64,000 bases of DNA from Steinernema hermaphroditum (lineage: Eukaryota > Nematoda > Chromadorea > Rhabditida > Steinernematidae): assembly GCA_030435675.1 (NCBI GenBank), contig CM059623.1, forward strand, positions 11,062,012 through 11,126,011. The letters are read 5' to 3'. Position numbers and translations under genes: made by a program. Of this stretch, positions 13,201 to 24,347 are shown in pieces. Every line of letters begins with the position of its first letter. Position 1 is the stretch's first letter. The notes beneath the pieces are model-generated. The model saw nothing but the letters and a program-made list of their open reading frames with translations. It made no database searches and was not told where the DNA came from.

Positions 13201-16200
13201 CTGGGGTTCGCATTTCGCTGACCAGTAGAGAGAGAGAGAGCACGAACTGAGCTAGGGCGGGAGAGGCTAGTGCGAGAGGGATCCTCACAAATCCCAGGTT
13301 GCAGGACGATTACATAGATTTGCTCCCACCTTACAATCTGTACTTTGACACAAGGTCACCGAATGGCTAGCTAGTCGTCGGAGTTTAAAAAACAAAGCGA
13401 TGTATACTGTGATTTCAGCCATAGTGTATTTATTATTGAGATGACCCCAACTAGGTTTTGGCGCTTTCTCAGCCGCAATTCGGTTCTTCCTGGCCATTTC
13501 CAATTCAAATCAGTTGTGTGGTCAAGGTCGAACCCTTAGTTACTCAAATTCCTGTACTTCCTTATTTTTCCTTTCCTTCCATGCATCAAAAAAGCACTAA
13601 AAACAAGTACTTTCAAGAGAGAGACTAAGTCATTTGTCCCCCAGTTCAAAGACAAACGCCGTTGTCCTCCATTTATTATTGTCGTTTGTTTCAGAAAGCC
13701 GAGCAGAAAGAAAAAGAGAAGCGCCACAAGGAGCGCCAGCGGAACCTCGAACTCCAACGCGAACGGATCCAAAAGGCCGCGCAGTAAGTGTTCTTTGTTC
13801 GGCGCCGCGCTGCACCGCCTATAATTCATCAGCTCTGCAGAGGGCTCTACGGATTAGAAGTGCGCTTTAATTGCTGCGCGTGGGAACGCCAGCGTCCGGT
13901 TTCATTCTGAGAGCGAATTTGCAGAACAGAATACGAGCAATACTATTAGGCTGATACATTGACCAATGAGGCCATTAGGCGTAGTAAGCAAGTGGGTCAC
14001 AGCTGTAGCTTGTAGCTAGGGAGCCATTTTAGGAAGCTGCTTTGAAGGAATTCGAAAATCTCAACCATTGTGTTGGACTCTTGCACTTGTTGGACCTAGT
14101 GAAATCCTAAAACCCCGATTTTTGCTTGAAATCAACGTTTTTGGGGCCTATTTTGGGTGAAACATTAAGTTTGCGCATGTCGCAATCTTTGGTCGAATAT
14201 TACCGCACAATCACAATCGGTTGGACTTTGATTCCAAAAAGAATCTGACTTTATAAATAGATTTCTTTGCTCAGCCGTCGACGTTCGATGAAATTTTAAT
14301 GAGACATCCTCCGAAGCTCTCCTTTGTTCGATTCAGGCAAAACAGCCTAACCGGACTTCAGAGAGCAGGAATACGGTCAAAATTGCTTGTTTACAGAATC
14401 TTCTGACAAGGAACCTGACTCGGGAATTTGTTTACCGGGAAGTTCGAGGAAAGCTGAATCTGTTCTGAGAATGGGTAAGGGATTATATGAACTCCTGGAA
14501 GCTGAAATCTTGTCAATAAGTCAACAAGTTATAGATGAGTCCTTAAATGTCATCAAGCTTATACAGTAATTTGGTAGGTGAGGCGACAACACTGCCAAGA
14601 AAGGCTGCCACAAAATGACCGATTTCCTTACACCAAGTTACAATGTGCGATGAAATAACCCCGATTTGGCTCCGGCTCAGCCCATCCCGTTGATTTTAAG
14701 AGAGCCCGAAGTGTCTTGACAGCTTTGTGTGAGGAAATTGCTGATCGCTTCGTGGCGATCATTGAATATGGCGGTCTTTTTTGGCAGATGGTCACTAGAT
14801 TTCCGTTTCTCTGCTACGAATTGTCCAACTCCAACTCTAGCTTAATTTATGGACCGTCTCAATTTATGCGTCCGCAACTCCTTTCTCGCTCTTCCGCCTC
14901 AAAAATATCTCGAGTCCAAATCGGAACGCCAAGAACTCGCATAAATGTATGCGTCCCCAGGGCATTCCCTAACCGATCGCCCCTTGTTTTCCAAGCAGAA
15001 CATGGAGACCTCCGGACCGTCTTCTTCCACGAACTGACTGCCCAAGTGCACCTCTATTTGTTTTCGCAAAAAAAAAAAGAGAAAACAAACTTCCCCAGAT
15101 CGTCACACATAAATCAATCTATTAGCTGAGAAGCGGTCGCCGCTAGGTAGCGCCGCGTCGTTTACAATGTGTGCGTTTGATTGATGTGGCGACGCAACTG
15201 CTCCGTTCCAAGTTCGAAATTACAAAGCGCTTCCGGCGCCACTTTTCGGTCTTGAGCCGATCCCGGAAGACTATCGATCTGGTATCGCCAGTCAGCAGAG
15301 CCGAATTGGGACCCTTCTTGGCATCAGTCATTTTTTACCCCTCGGGACCGAAAGTCTAAAGTCTGTTATTGAAGTCTGTTTGTGGCGGACGGGACGCTGC
15401 CGCCGACGCGATTTGAGAGATCTCGGTGGGTGGCAGGGGAGAAGTCATTTATTTATAGACGGAGACGTGAGAAATTTGGCGGATTCGGTGTTTGTAGAAG
15501 CGACAAGTCTTTGAGTAAACAGCACAGGAAGATGAAGCTGTGGGAACTATGGTATCTGCAAGGGAATAGGGGATGCTCCAAGGGTCGTCAGACTTGATTT
15601 GATGTGTTTTTCCATTACATTTCTCAAGAATCCGATGGAATTGAAGATGTAATGCTTCTGTGGTGATTAACACGTTAAGTGAAGGTGCCATGGCTAGGTG
15701 TCAATCAGGGTAGCTGTTCACCTTGAAAGATGGCGATATCTTTAGCAGATGCGGTGAGGCGTGGGGTGAAATCTTTCCGCTATCTTTCACTTTGCTATCT
15801 TTGTTATTTTTTACGCCAACCGCACAAACAAATCAATTAGGTTCAATCAGGAAATGCGACAGGTGATTCACACTTTGGGACTATTTTTGAGCGCCAACTG
15901 ACTCTAAGAAGTAAAGTGAGAAGTTTCCCACTTTTCTTTGGAGATATTGAGGAAAAAACAAGTTGAAGGGGATCGACCGGATAGTTTGAAGAAGGCTTTT
16001 TCAGTTGAGTCGTTTCGGCTGAAATTTACCGCTTTGTTTTGACACACCTTCCCACGCTGTACTTGTGATAAATGTATTTTCAAAATGTCTTTATAGTTCG
16101 GTCGTTTCAAATGAAATAGTGGCAGGCACTTTGAGACCAGATCACCCGCTCTGTTTAGCGCTCTTTCATCAAAAAACAATAAACGCTCTATGGACAAAGG

Positions 16201-16599
16201 AACTAAACGCTCCTTTTCAGGGAAGATGCCGCCCAGGCCCTCCTCGAAGCGGCCGCCAACAATCCCGCCATCGTGACCGCTCTCCCGCCTCAAGCCCCCA
16301 GATCAAACATCCAGCAGCGCCATTCCGTCTATGTCACCGGGCTCAATGGACACTTGATTCCGGCGACACGCCGTGAGGAAAAGATTGTTCCGGTACAGCC
16401 CTCCTAATGGCCGCCCTTAAACATGCATGTCCCCGTTCAGATCACTCAACGCTCGCCGTCGTCGGACTACGGCCGCGTGTCGAGCAAAGATCGCCGTCAG
16501 AGCGGCGGAAGCGGCAATCGTCTTCTCAAGTGGCTCGGTCTCTCCAACGGCGTCGACCACCACAAGGACAAGGAGAAGCGCAGAATGTCGACCTTCTGA
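10276..16599 (+). CDS. 3' part of an unrecognised multi-exon gene
   Basis: Four exons fit together in frame: 10276-10425 (phase 0 to 0), 13695-13783, 16221-16392 and 16441-16599, ending in TGA. Each internal boundary has a good acceptor (tttcag) and a GT donor. The last intron is 48 nt; the two before it are 3.3 and 2.4 kb. The second exon encodes a highly charged K/E/R/Q helix, probably coiled coil. It is followed by an Ala-rich stretch, a polar linker, and a Ser/Lys-rich tail ending RRMSTF. I do not recognise the family. The 5' end is not seen; the gene may start within the first 10 kb. The first exon (10276-10425) is the least certain. If the last intron is retained, the protein stops at TAA 16406-16408. 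A poly(A) signal AATAAA lies at 16832. Confidence 0.6.
10426..13694. other. Presumed long intron, no separate gene seen
   Basis: This lies between two in-phase exons of the plus-strand gene. It contains a GA-repeat (13230-13240) and no convincing frame. The segments around 11230-11420 and 12600-12800 look like old transposon debris. Confidence 0.4.
13784..16220. other. Presumed long intron
   Basis: No splice-supported exon was found on the plus strand. On the minus strand 15143-15331 is a 62-codon frame beginning MTDAKKGPNSALLTGD with coding-like codon use. It could be a small nested gene, but nothing else supports it. Confidence 0.35.
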
Positions 16600-17053
16600 A
16601 TCTTCCGACTTCCGGCGGGTGTCACCGTATTCTGCTTCTTTCAATTCCTTCGTTTCCGCTGCGTATGCGCAACTCTACTACTTGTACAGTACCCAATCTC
16701 CTCTCCCTTCCGCTTCGTCCGATCTTATATTCCCCCTTCGTTTAGACGCCACGGAACCGGTGTGTTCGATTCAACGACTTAACTTATATTCCGGACAGTG
16801 TTCTGTCCATCACCGCATTTATTTGACAACGAATAAATCCTTGGAAAATGTAGCACATGACTGGAGTCGAACTTTCACGATCTCACTAAACAGAACAGGC
16901 CAACTAAATCGGAATGAGATCGCGTGGTTTCTGTTATCTCCGTTGGGCGAAGATGTTCCATGATGACTGCGACCTTCCATGTACTCTGAAAACGCACAGA
17001 ATCATAGAAGATAAGATAGTAGATGAGAATTCATTTATTCCATATGACATCAC

Positions 17054-17675
17054 TCAGCAATCGGCCTCGTTCTCCTCGGGCGGCACCATATCCTGCAGCT
17101 GCACACTGGGCACCTCGTCGGAAACAAGTTTACCGAACAACAGGAAGATAATTCCTTCTTCGACTTCATCAGGGAAGAAGCAGACGAGCATGGTGAGGAC
17201 AGCAAGATTCACTCCGATAACGGCGCCGATGCCCGCGAAAAATCCAAGAGCGATACGGTTGGGACAGTTCTTGATGGCGAGCTTCAGGCGCTGCGCGATG
17301 TTCTTGAGACAACGGGTGAAGCAGACGAATCGGGACGACTTCTGTGGAGATGCAACGATCGGCTTCGAGAGAGACGGCGTGGCCGGACTCGGTGGAGATG
17401 GCGTGGCCGGCGTCGAATGAGACAGCGTAGTCGACTTCGGGTGGCAGTACGCTTCCGATCCGACGATTTCTTTCTGGAAGTCGTAGTAGATGGCGACGGG
17501 GAACGATTCGGGTCGAGTGGCAACGGCGAAATTGGGCTTCTGCACAACGATGGTCTCGTTGGCATAGAGCCCGGAAGTAGCAGCGACCACAGAACACAGC
17601 AGGAGCAGTGATAAAAGACGAGATTCTGAAACGGAGCAGTAAGCGACGTGAACATGGAACGGAGCACTCACTCAT
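17054..17675 (-). CDS. Type I single-pass membrane protein, nematode orphan
   Basis: Two exons: 17675-17672 (ATGA) and 17625-17054, split by a 46-nt intron with donor gtgagt and acceptor tttcag. Splicing gives a 191-residue protein that starts MKSRLLSLLLLCSVVAATSG, a clean signal peptide; this is why I prefer this start to the longer unspliced frame. After it come a short extracellular part, a Ser/Thr/Pro-rich linker (about residues 75-100), a Cys-containing basic segment, one hydrophobic span (about 140-165) and a short acidic tail. I do not recognise the family. It probably sits at the cell surface or in secretory membranes. The gene converges on the plus-strand gene ending at 16599. Confidence 0.75.
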
Positions 17676-18534
17676 GGCGGTTAGTGGGAGTCAGTCAGGT
17701 CGACTAGGACACCGATCGGTCGATCGCCGAGCCTTTTATAGTATTCAGGGAGACTGTCTCTGTCTGATTGGTCTAGACGCACCTGCATCTGCAGAAGCGA
17801 TCAGTCGCGACAGTTCACTTCGCGGGACGAGCGAGCTGTGGAGCGGTGTTCATCGGATGGCGAAGTTGGAGGGAAAACCGGTCCCGAAGAGAAGGCGCGT
17901 CGTCGCAGAAGCGCTACGACTACGGTTGATATTCCAGGGAGTTGAACACGAGCAGCCAGCCTCCACAAGACAGGATGAAGTCAACGAAGAAGAAGCAGAG
18001 CCACAAGAAATTGATAAGCATACTTTGATTTTTAACTGTAGCTGGAATCGTTCAGAAATCGTGGATTAATTCGTCAAGAAGGAGTGAAAAGAGGAGCAAA
18101 GGGAAGGTTGAGTCTGGTCTGTCTTCGGTTTCTACAACGAGAGCGTGTTTCAGGGCGGTAGCCATCGAAAGCAAATCGGTAAATAGCTGAAGACTTCGTT
18201 GGGAAAATCCAGAAGCTCGACGAGAACAATGTCTTCAAGATAGCCATCAGTTCTCATCTTCGCAGCACCGATCATCATAGAAGGAGCGTTCTTACTGGTA
18301 TAAGCTTCTTTTTCATTTTGTTTGTAAAGGCAACATTATAGGGAATCCGTGCCTCATCTCCGGAATCGTTCCCTTCTTCGTTACGATTACGTCGCTGTCG
18401 ACAGCGCTGCGACGAAGAAGATATTCTTGGAAAGGGTAGCCGTAGTTTCTTCGGTTATCGCTTCGTATGATACTCTATCGAAGTACACAATGACGAGACA
18501 AGGTACTTTATTGAGCATGAACTCTGTAATGGAA
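17676..18534. other. Intergenic, no gene seen
   Basis: This is the upstream region of the membrane-protein gene at 17675 and the 3' flank of the lectin gene. A GC-rich mixed-frame stretch at 17760-18070 has no splice-supported coding model. Confidence 0.5.
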
Positions 18535-19669
18535 TTAATTCGGAGGCAATCTTTTGCAGATGAATCCAAGAGCGTCCTCGCAGTTCCCGTTGAAACAACC
18601 GTAGCTTTGAGAGCACTAAAACACACTTCCATGTATTGTTTTTCTCTTGCAGAGCATACCCCGATGCAACTGCGCTTGTCCATAGAAATACCGAGGTTGA
18701 AGTTACTCTCCCTTCCATCGGTCCAACAGAAACTTTCCTCGCCGGTGACAATTCCTCCCACCCAGACTGTAGTGTCTTGCGCCATGCCCAAGGCAAACTT
18801 CTCCACATGTTCATCGAGAATGGAGACGAGATGAGCGCCGTAGTAGGCACAGCTCGCTTCTGCTTCTGTGAAGTTGCGCTTTAGAGTGTACAGAGCGTAT
18901 TCGTAGCCGCCGTAGGAGTCGAGTTTCCAGTCCGGATCCGGGATATATGACTGGCGATCGGAGAAGAAGGGACAGGTGGGGTAGTTAAGAGGAAGAGAAG
19001 GTGTGGTAGTTGGGGTTTCCTGTGTAGTCGGACAGATGGGACACTCGGTGACAGGAGGACATGTTACGTCCGGGGGACAAGTGGGACAGGGAGGACAGGT
19101 CTCAGGCGTAGTCACTGAAAGGCTACAGCATCCCCGGTATCAACGCCCTCTCATACCTGGACAGTCGTCGTCGACTAGGCTCACCACTGGCTCCATCTCA
19201 CAAACATAATGAGCCGTCTTCTCGCAATCCTCCGCCTTCCACAACCTCGTTTCCCTCTCTACAAGAAGACAGTTCTCGTCCTCTGGATTCGCCGGTTCAT
19301 CCACGGCCCAATTCGAAAAGCTGAACTTCTTCCCATCGAGCCATACCCACGTGGTGTTGATGTTCGTGCCTCCAAGCCAATACTGAGTCCCAGCGGCGTC
19401 CTTCTGGCTCAGATGCTCTAAACCTTTCCTTACAACAGCTTTCAGTGACTACCCCTACCGAATAGAAGATCGTATTCATCAGAATTCTCGATTTTAGCCA
19501 GTCGTCCGTCAAACAGACCGCAAGATAGCTGAGCATTACGGTAGCTCAGAGGAACCGGCACGGCAGTGATGCACTTCTCCCGGTTAGAACTGAACAGCGA
19601 GCCCGGCGGACAATAGCTGGACACGGTAGCGACAAGCGCCAATAGGAGCAAAGGTGCAAGCGGTCCCAT
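18535..19669 (-). CDS. Secreted C-type lectin with two CTL domains
   Basis: Four exons: 19669-19459, 19417-19157, 19114-18660 and 18615-18535, with introns of 41, 42 and 44 nt; the protein is 335 residues. It starts with a signal peptide (MGPLAPLLLLALVATVSS). CTL domain 1 spans about residues 19-155, with WVWLDGKKFSFSNWAVDEP and a closing Cys pair. A Pro/Cys/Thr linker rich in CPP repeats follows. CTL domain 2 spans about residues 190-330, with WVGGIVTGEESFCWTDG and ending in GFICK. The last intron (donor gtatgc at 18659) is needed to restore the domain end; reading through gives nonsense. C-type lectins of this kind are commonly secreted pathogen-response or cuticle proteins in nematodes. 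Neither domain shows a complete EPN/QPD sugar-binding motif that I can point to, so carbohydrate binding is unproven. Confidence 0.88.
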
Positions 19670-20418
19670 AGCTGGACGAACGAATCGTGGAAAGGCAAGA
19701 AGAGCTTAAATGGAGTGCTGCTCACCTGACCCCAAAAAACAAAACTGATAAAATTGGACGCCATAAAGAGGCTGTACAAGGCAACTCTTGCATCATTTGA
19801 AGCGTTGGAATACGTACAGGCGTTTATCGAAGCAGTTTCGGTTGGCGACAAACAAAGTAATATACGTGGAAGGACCTCTTATCGAATTGAGTTTGTGTCA
19901 CAGCCTTTGGTCGAATGATAAAGGCAGTCGAGTCACAGATCACTCTTTTTGTTTATCGCTCTATGCCAACGTAACACTGGCAGAACGAATGCGGTTATGT
20001 TGGATGTGGAAGCAGGGATACGTAGCCGTCAATTTGTACTCGGTGGCAAAACGGCTCAGAAGTAGGAACAGAGTTGGGCGGGTACCCGGAACTGCGAGCA
20101 TGAAGCTGTACGTGACACTTTGTCGAGTACCTCCCTTTCAAGCTTTTGTAATGAATCCAGTAGAACGATTTCAACGACAGGCACTAGCCGACCAGTTGTT
20201 GGAATAGATCGACCTCCTCTCGTCTAGCAGTCTCACATGACTAAGAAGAAGTGAACTTTGAGACGAACAACCGATCCACCTCGATGTCCTTTCAAATAAT
20301 GCACTTGATAGACTGTCTTTAAAGTTATTTAAGTGCATTTGCAAGTAAGTTTCAGGTTTCCCATGGACTGGTTCCGTTGTGCTCTGAATGTGTTTATTCA
20401 CTTTTTACCATCGCCTTC
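19670..20418. other. Intergenic, no gene seen
   Basis: This is the upstream region of the lectin gene. A long plus-strand frame at 19788-20207 lacks splice context, family resemblance and a convincing start, so it is not annotated. Confidence 0.5.
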
Positions 20419-20702
20419 TCATTTTCCGCGAGGAAAAGGGTTCGGGAAAGGTCTGGGATATGGGTTGGGCTTTGTCTTCACACACAGCTCAATTCCTAGT
20501 TCTCGAGGCTTCTGGGGATTCAGGATGACACGACACTCTGTGCCTCTAGGACAATTATTGAAGTGCAGACCTGAAAATAAATTCGTCAAATTTCTAGAAA
20601 TTTATGGGCAAACTGACAGCGAGCCAGAGTTCGAGGTGGGATGTAGGAGGCGCCAGAAGAGGAGAGCATACCCACAGTAAGAAGCAGAAGGACGACCTTC
20701 AT
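20419..20702 (-). CDS. Small secreted Cys-rich peptide with Pro-rich tail
   Basis: Two exons, 20702-20618 and 20570-20419, are joined across a 47-nt intron (donor gtcagt, acceptor ttttcag). They give 78 residues. A signal peptide (MKVVLLLLTVGMLSSSGA) is followed by a short mature chain with Cys residues in ARCLHFNNCPRGTEC and a fourth in ELCVK. The end is a repetitive tail PNPYPRPFPNPFPRGK. The size, secretion signal, four cysteines and Pro/Arg-rich tail suggest a secreted effector or antimicrobial-like peptide, but that is inference; I do not recognise a named family. An alternative donor at 20671 (gtatgc) would remove most of the mature N-terminus and is less likely. Confidence 0.65.
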
Positions 20703-21642
20703 TTCGGTGTCTTGAAGAGTAGTGGAATGATCGCCTGTCGGGCACATCTTAAGGGCAAAAGAGAATTCGAGGAATGCTTCTGACTCATTGTTCAAGAAGA
20801 AGAGTCTGGCGATGTGGTGCTTTCCGGGAATTCGTCTAGTCGGGTTCAAAGAGATCACCAGAAACGCCTGTACGCTTTAATGTTTTACCATTCCATGCAA
20901 ATTGGCCTCGTCATTGGCCTCTGCTCATCCAATTGATCGATTTATGGAAACTGCGAAACAGCATCAGTTCTAATGCAAACGCGATCCAATGATGCAGATC
21001 AGATCGAATACAGTCGCGATCATGGACTCCGTGCCGATTGATTTCATCGAACGAGTGATCTTCCTCATGGAGGATCTGGACAGGAGGCCGTTTGAACACT
21101 TCTCGAGGAAATCGACTTTCTTTCGAGCAGCTGCAGCTTTCAGCGAGAGGGGACGTGAACTTCTTGTCGATTTGGATACCGAAAGGGTGGATTGCAATGA
21201 GAGGAGCTTGGTCAATTGCGAAACTAACACAAAATACCTCGAAGGAGTGGAAATTAGTCCCCGCGACAGTGTTGCCTCGAAGGAGACCATTCCAAATATC
21301 TCCAATCGCCTGAGAAGCCTTTGTTGGAAGGCTCGATATGTGACGATATCCGATCTTCACTTTCATTACCCCGACGACTGCGATAAGATCCTTCAGCACA
21401 TCAAGGACCTGAACATACCCATAACATTTCTGTATTTTCAAGCTTTGGACTCAAAAGTGTTTGATGAGTTGATTCAGCAGCAGTTGAAGTTCGGCCGTCT
21501 CCAGGTGATCATGTCGAATCTAACCAGTGACGATCTAATAGGCGAAGACGACCCATGTCTTCGCTTGGCCCGAATCTTGGTCGACGACTGGAAGCAAAGA
21601 AATGCCCCCACAGCGGACCGACTTATTGAGCTGCACTTCTTA

Positions 21643-22941
21643 CAGGGTGACCACCCTAAAGTGTGACATAGCTTTGTCGCTCAATTTTCGATATTTTTTT
21701 CGCATCGCCGCGCGTTTTGTCTGTTTTATTCGTGTTTCGCGACCGTTTTTACCCTATATTAACTGTTATTAGCTCTGTATTTGCTGTTATTCAGGGTAAA
21801 AATGGTCTCCGAAAGTGTGCGTTCCGCGATCGTTGAGCTTCATTGCGGCGGAAGGTCGAATCCCGAGATTTGCAAGACCCTCAAACTTCGCCGAGATGCC
21901 GTCAAACGCGTGCTGGACCGATTCTGGGAAACTGGCGACGTCAAGGACCGTCCCTGAAGCGGAAGAGAAAGGACTGCAAGAACTCCACAAGTCCGAGAGG
22001 CCGTTCGGAAGATGATCAAGCGCAATCCCGACCGATCCATCATGAAGCTGGCCAAGACGTACAAAATCGGCTACGCATCGATGTACAAGCTTGTCACCGA
22101 GGATCTGCATTTCAAGAGCTACAAAATAAGCCGCGGACACCTGCTAACCGATGCGAAAAAGGCCGAACGGCTTCAGAAGTGCAAGAAGCTGAGAGCTGAG
22201 AGCCGCGGGTCCGGATTCGCCAATGTGGTCTTATCCGATGAGAAGATTTTTACCATTTAAGCGGTCCACAACTCCCAGAATCACTGTTACCTGCTGCAGA
22301 AAGGCTCCTCGCGTACGAAGCACGTTAAAACAAGCCATTTCCCCAATTCTGTGATGGTTTGGGGCGAAATCTGCGCAACTAGAAAAATTTTCCCGGTTTT
22401 CGTTGAAAAAGGTGCGGAAATGGACTCTCAGGTGTAGCAATAAAAGATCTTGGTGAAGCTTCTGATTCCCTGGACCGAAAAACACTTCCCCGACCACGAT
22501 TGGGTGCTCCAGCAGGATTGGGCCCCCGCCCACGGATCAAAATCGACAATGAGCTTCATGGAGGACCAAATTCCGTGGTTTTGGGACAAGTCAATTTGGC
22601 CCTCAAATTCCCCCGATTTGAACCCTATGGATTACGCGATATGGTCCATTTTGGAGGAGAAGGCCTGCCGAAGACGCCACGCCACCGTGGAGGACCTGAA
22701 GCGCGATCTCCTTCAAGCCTGGGACGAAATTAGCCTGGAAACCCTCGCGGCGGTCGTCGAAAATTTCAAGAAGCGAGTCCAGGCCTGTATCGACGCGCAA
22801 GGCGGCCATTTCGAGTGAAATTCACGCTATAGATGTATTTTTGCGTGCTTAATTACGTGGTATTATTGGTTTCCCGAAATAAATGCATTTTTTTATGAAA
22901 AAATCGTGTTCTTCATGTCACACTTTAGGGTGGTCACCCTG
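21643..22941 (+). mobile_element. Mariner-type transposon (1.3 kb), complete ends
   Basis: The ends are inverted repeats of about 28 bp (CAGGGTGACCACCCTAAAGT at the left; its complement at 22914-22941), flanked by TA at 21641-21642 and 22942-22943. The inside encodes one transposase reading frame. The size, target site and single gene fit Tc1/mariner. The TIR itself contains a small palindrome, GGGTGACCACCC. Confidence 0.93.
21802..22818 (+). pseudogene. Mariner transposase, inactivated by stop codons
   Basis: The frame begins MVSESVRSAIVELHCGG with an N-terminal helix-turn-helix region. It continues in one frame to the end at 22818 but is broken by four stops: TGA at 21955, TAA at 22258, TAG at 22435 and TAA at 22441. 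The catalytic blocks are recognisable: VVLSDEKIF, VLQQDWAPAH and SPDLNPMDYAIW. The last resembles nematode maT-like/Tc1-mariner elements more than classic Mos1-type. There are no frameshifts, only point changes. The element cannot make active enzyme, so it either inserted using enzyme from elsewhere or decayed after insertion. Confidence 0.9.
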
Positions 22942-23243
22942 TAGATTACCCCAGTTTGATCGACGAAAAATTCGAAAAGATCGTCGATGCCGAAGTGATC
23001 ACAAGTAGGACCGGATTCGGCAAGATTTGGACGTTGAATATTCCACCTTGGATGAATTTAGCTTTAGTCGACATAGAAGACTTAGAGAAATTCGATGTGT
23101 ACATCCTTAAGCATCCCAGCGCTGCCAAATGTTACTCTTGTGCGTTGTATCGAAATGACTTCGATTTGGACGCGGATTACGATGAAATTCCGATGTCCGC
23201 AAGAAACTTCAATGGATTACTAATATTTGCTAAGTCTTGCTAA

Positions 23244-23656
23244 GTTTCTAAGAGCCTCATAGCCACCATAACACGACATCATCGGCATCCTTGTCTCTAG
23301 CCTAGACACCATCGAATTGTTGTGTCTCAGACTGTCAGTGTCTGTCTGACTGCTTACTGTTTAAACTGTCTGTCTGTGCAGACGCATTGTTTCCTAGACG
23401 ATCGGATCTGAAACGCGCGAAGCAGAAATCCCTGAAAACGCGAACAACTGGCTTCCATAATCTCTGTAAGACCACAACAATTTTTTTAATCCTGACCGAT
23501 CTGACACAACGTGCACGCTGAACACAAGTGGGATTTTTCCCCAAAAAGTCGCTTTCTAATATTGCTCTTCTCTGCTCTCCTGCACATGCACGGAGACGTC
23601 TACGGCCGCTTCAGACGCCTTCCGTCTGCGCTCCCCTCATTCCTTCGAATCGCAAC
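23244..23656. other. Intergenic, no gene seen
   Basis: This contains repeated GTCTGTCTG / CAGACAG words around 23325-23385 and no coding signal. It is probably the upstream region of the next gene. Confidence 0.5.
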
Positions 23657-24052
23657 ATGTCGACCGGTCAGCGCGCTCTCGCCCTCCTCCTCGCGGCCAT
23701 CTGCTGCTCTCCAGCTTCCGCCGCGCTGGAAACGTGCCAGAAGGCGGCCGAATCGACGCAGGCGTGGCTAGTCCTCATGATCGCAGTGCCCGCGTTCGTC
23801 AACCTCGTCTCCGTCGTGCTCATCGTGCTCACCATCGTGCACGTACGTCGCCTCAAGCGAGTTACTGAGGCCATCAGCTCCAGGTTAGTACTCTCTTTCC
23901 TCCGTTGTTTATGCTGATGCTCTGTTTTCAGCACTCACTGGCTCACTCGCACTGCTGTCCGCGTAGGAATCGGCCCGAGTGCCAAGAAAGCACTTCTGGA
24001 GTACGCAAGCAAGAAGCCTAACCTCGCGAAACTCGTCCAGGTGCCGAAATAA
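23657..24052 (+). CDS. Small single-span membrane protein, orphan
   Basis: Two exons, 23657-23883 and 23932-24052, with a 48-nt intron (donor gttagt, acceptor ttttcag) give 115 residues. The start MSTGQRALALLLAAICCSPA is a signal peptide. It is followed by a short luminal part with one Cys, a transmembrane helix (about residues 38-62) and a basic cytosolic tail ending KLVQVPK. Longer upstream frames lack a better start. I do not recognise the family. The gene at 24348 follows on the same strand 295 bp later. Confidence 0.7.
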
Positions 24053-24347
24053 AATTTCATTGATGATTTAATGTGCCCACATATCGGCGTGATGAATGTT
24101 CTTCTATGTGTTCTGTTCCTTCGTCGCTAATGGTAATTCGATATCAAACCATTCCAGATCGCAACATTCTGTCCCTTTATCGCCTTCTTCTCATGTTTTT
24201 TTTTAATTCAAGTACATTTCCTGTCTCTCGTCTGTTCGAACGATCCTGTCGTTGTGGGCAGCCCATTCTCTTGCTTTGGTATCCCTGCGAGTGGTTGGCT
24301 TTCTTCGCGCTCCAGTCGATAGTCTTCTTCCGCTTCGTCACCGCGAA

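Larger units (their letters stand above)
21022..23243 (+). pseudogene. F-box-like gene split by a mariner insertion
   Basis: The frame starting MDSVPIDFIERVIFLMEDL at 21022 runs to 21642, where a mariner element with TA target duplication interrupts it. The same frame resumes at 22944 and stays open for about 100 codons to TAA at 23243. Removing the element and one TA joins the halves in phase at HFL-DYPSL. The N-terminal MDSVPxxFI start resembles the large nematode F-box-like families, which supply substrate receptors for SCF ubiquitin ligases; that assignment is tentative. As it stands, translation would end a few residues into the transposon end (QGDHPKV, stop), losing the C-terminal third. 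There is no sign of other damage, so the insertion is probably recent. Upstream in-frame ATGs at 20989 and 20992 are less likely starts. Confidence 0.75.

Noticed and set aside
14716..15129. 137-codon plus-strand frame
   Set aside because: Composition is non-coding-like, no splice support; contains a poly-A run.
19788..20207. 139-codon plus-strand frame
   Set aside because: No good start, splice sites or recognisable motif; lies in the lectin upstream region.
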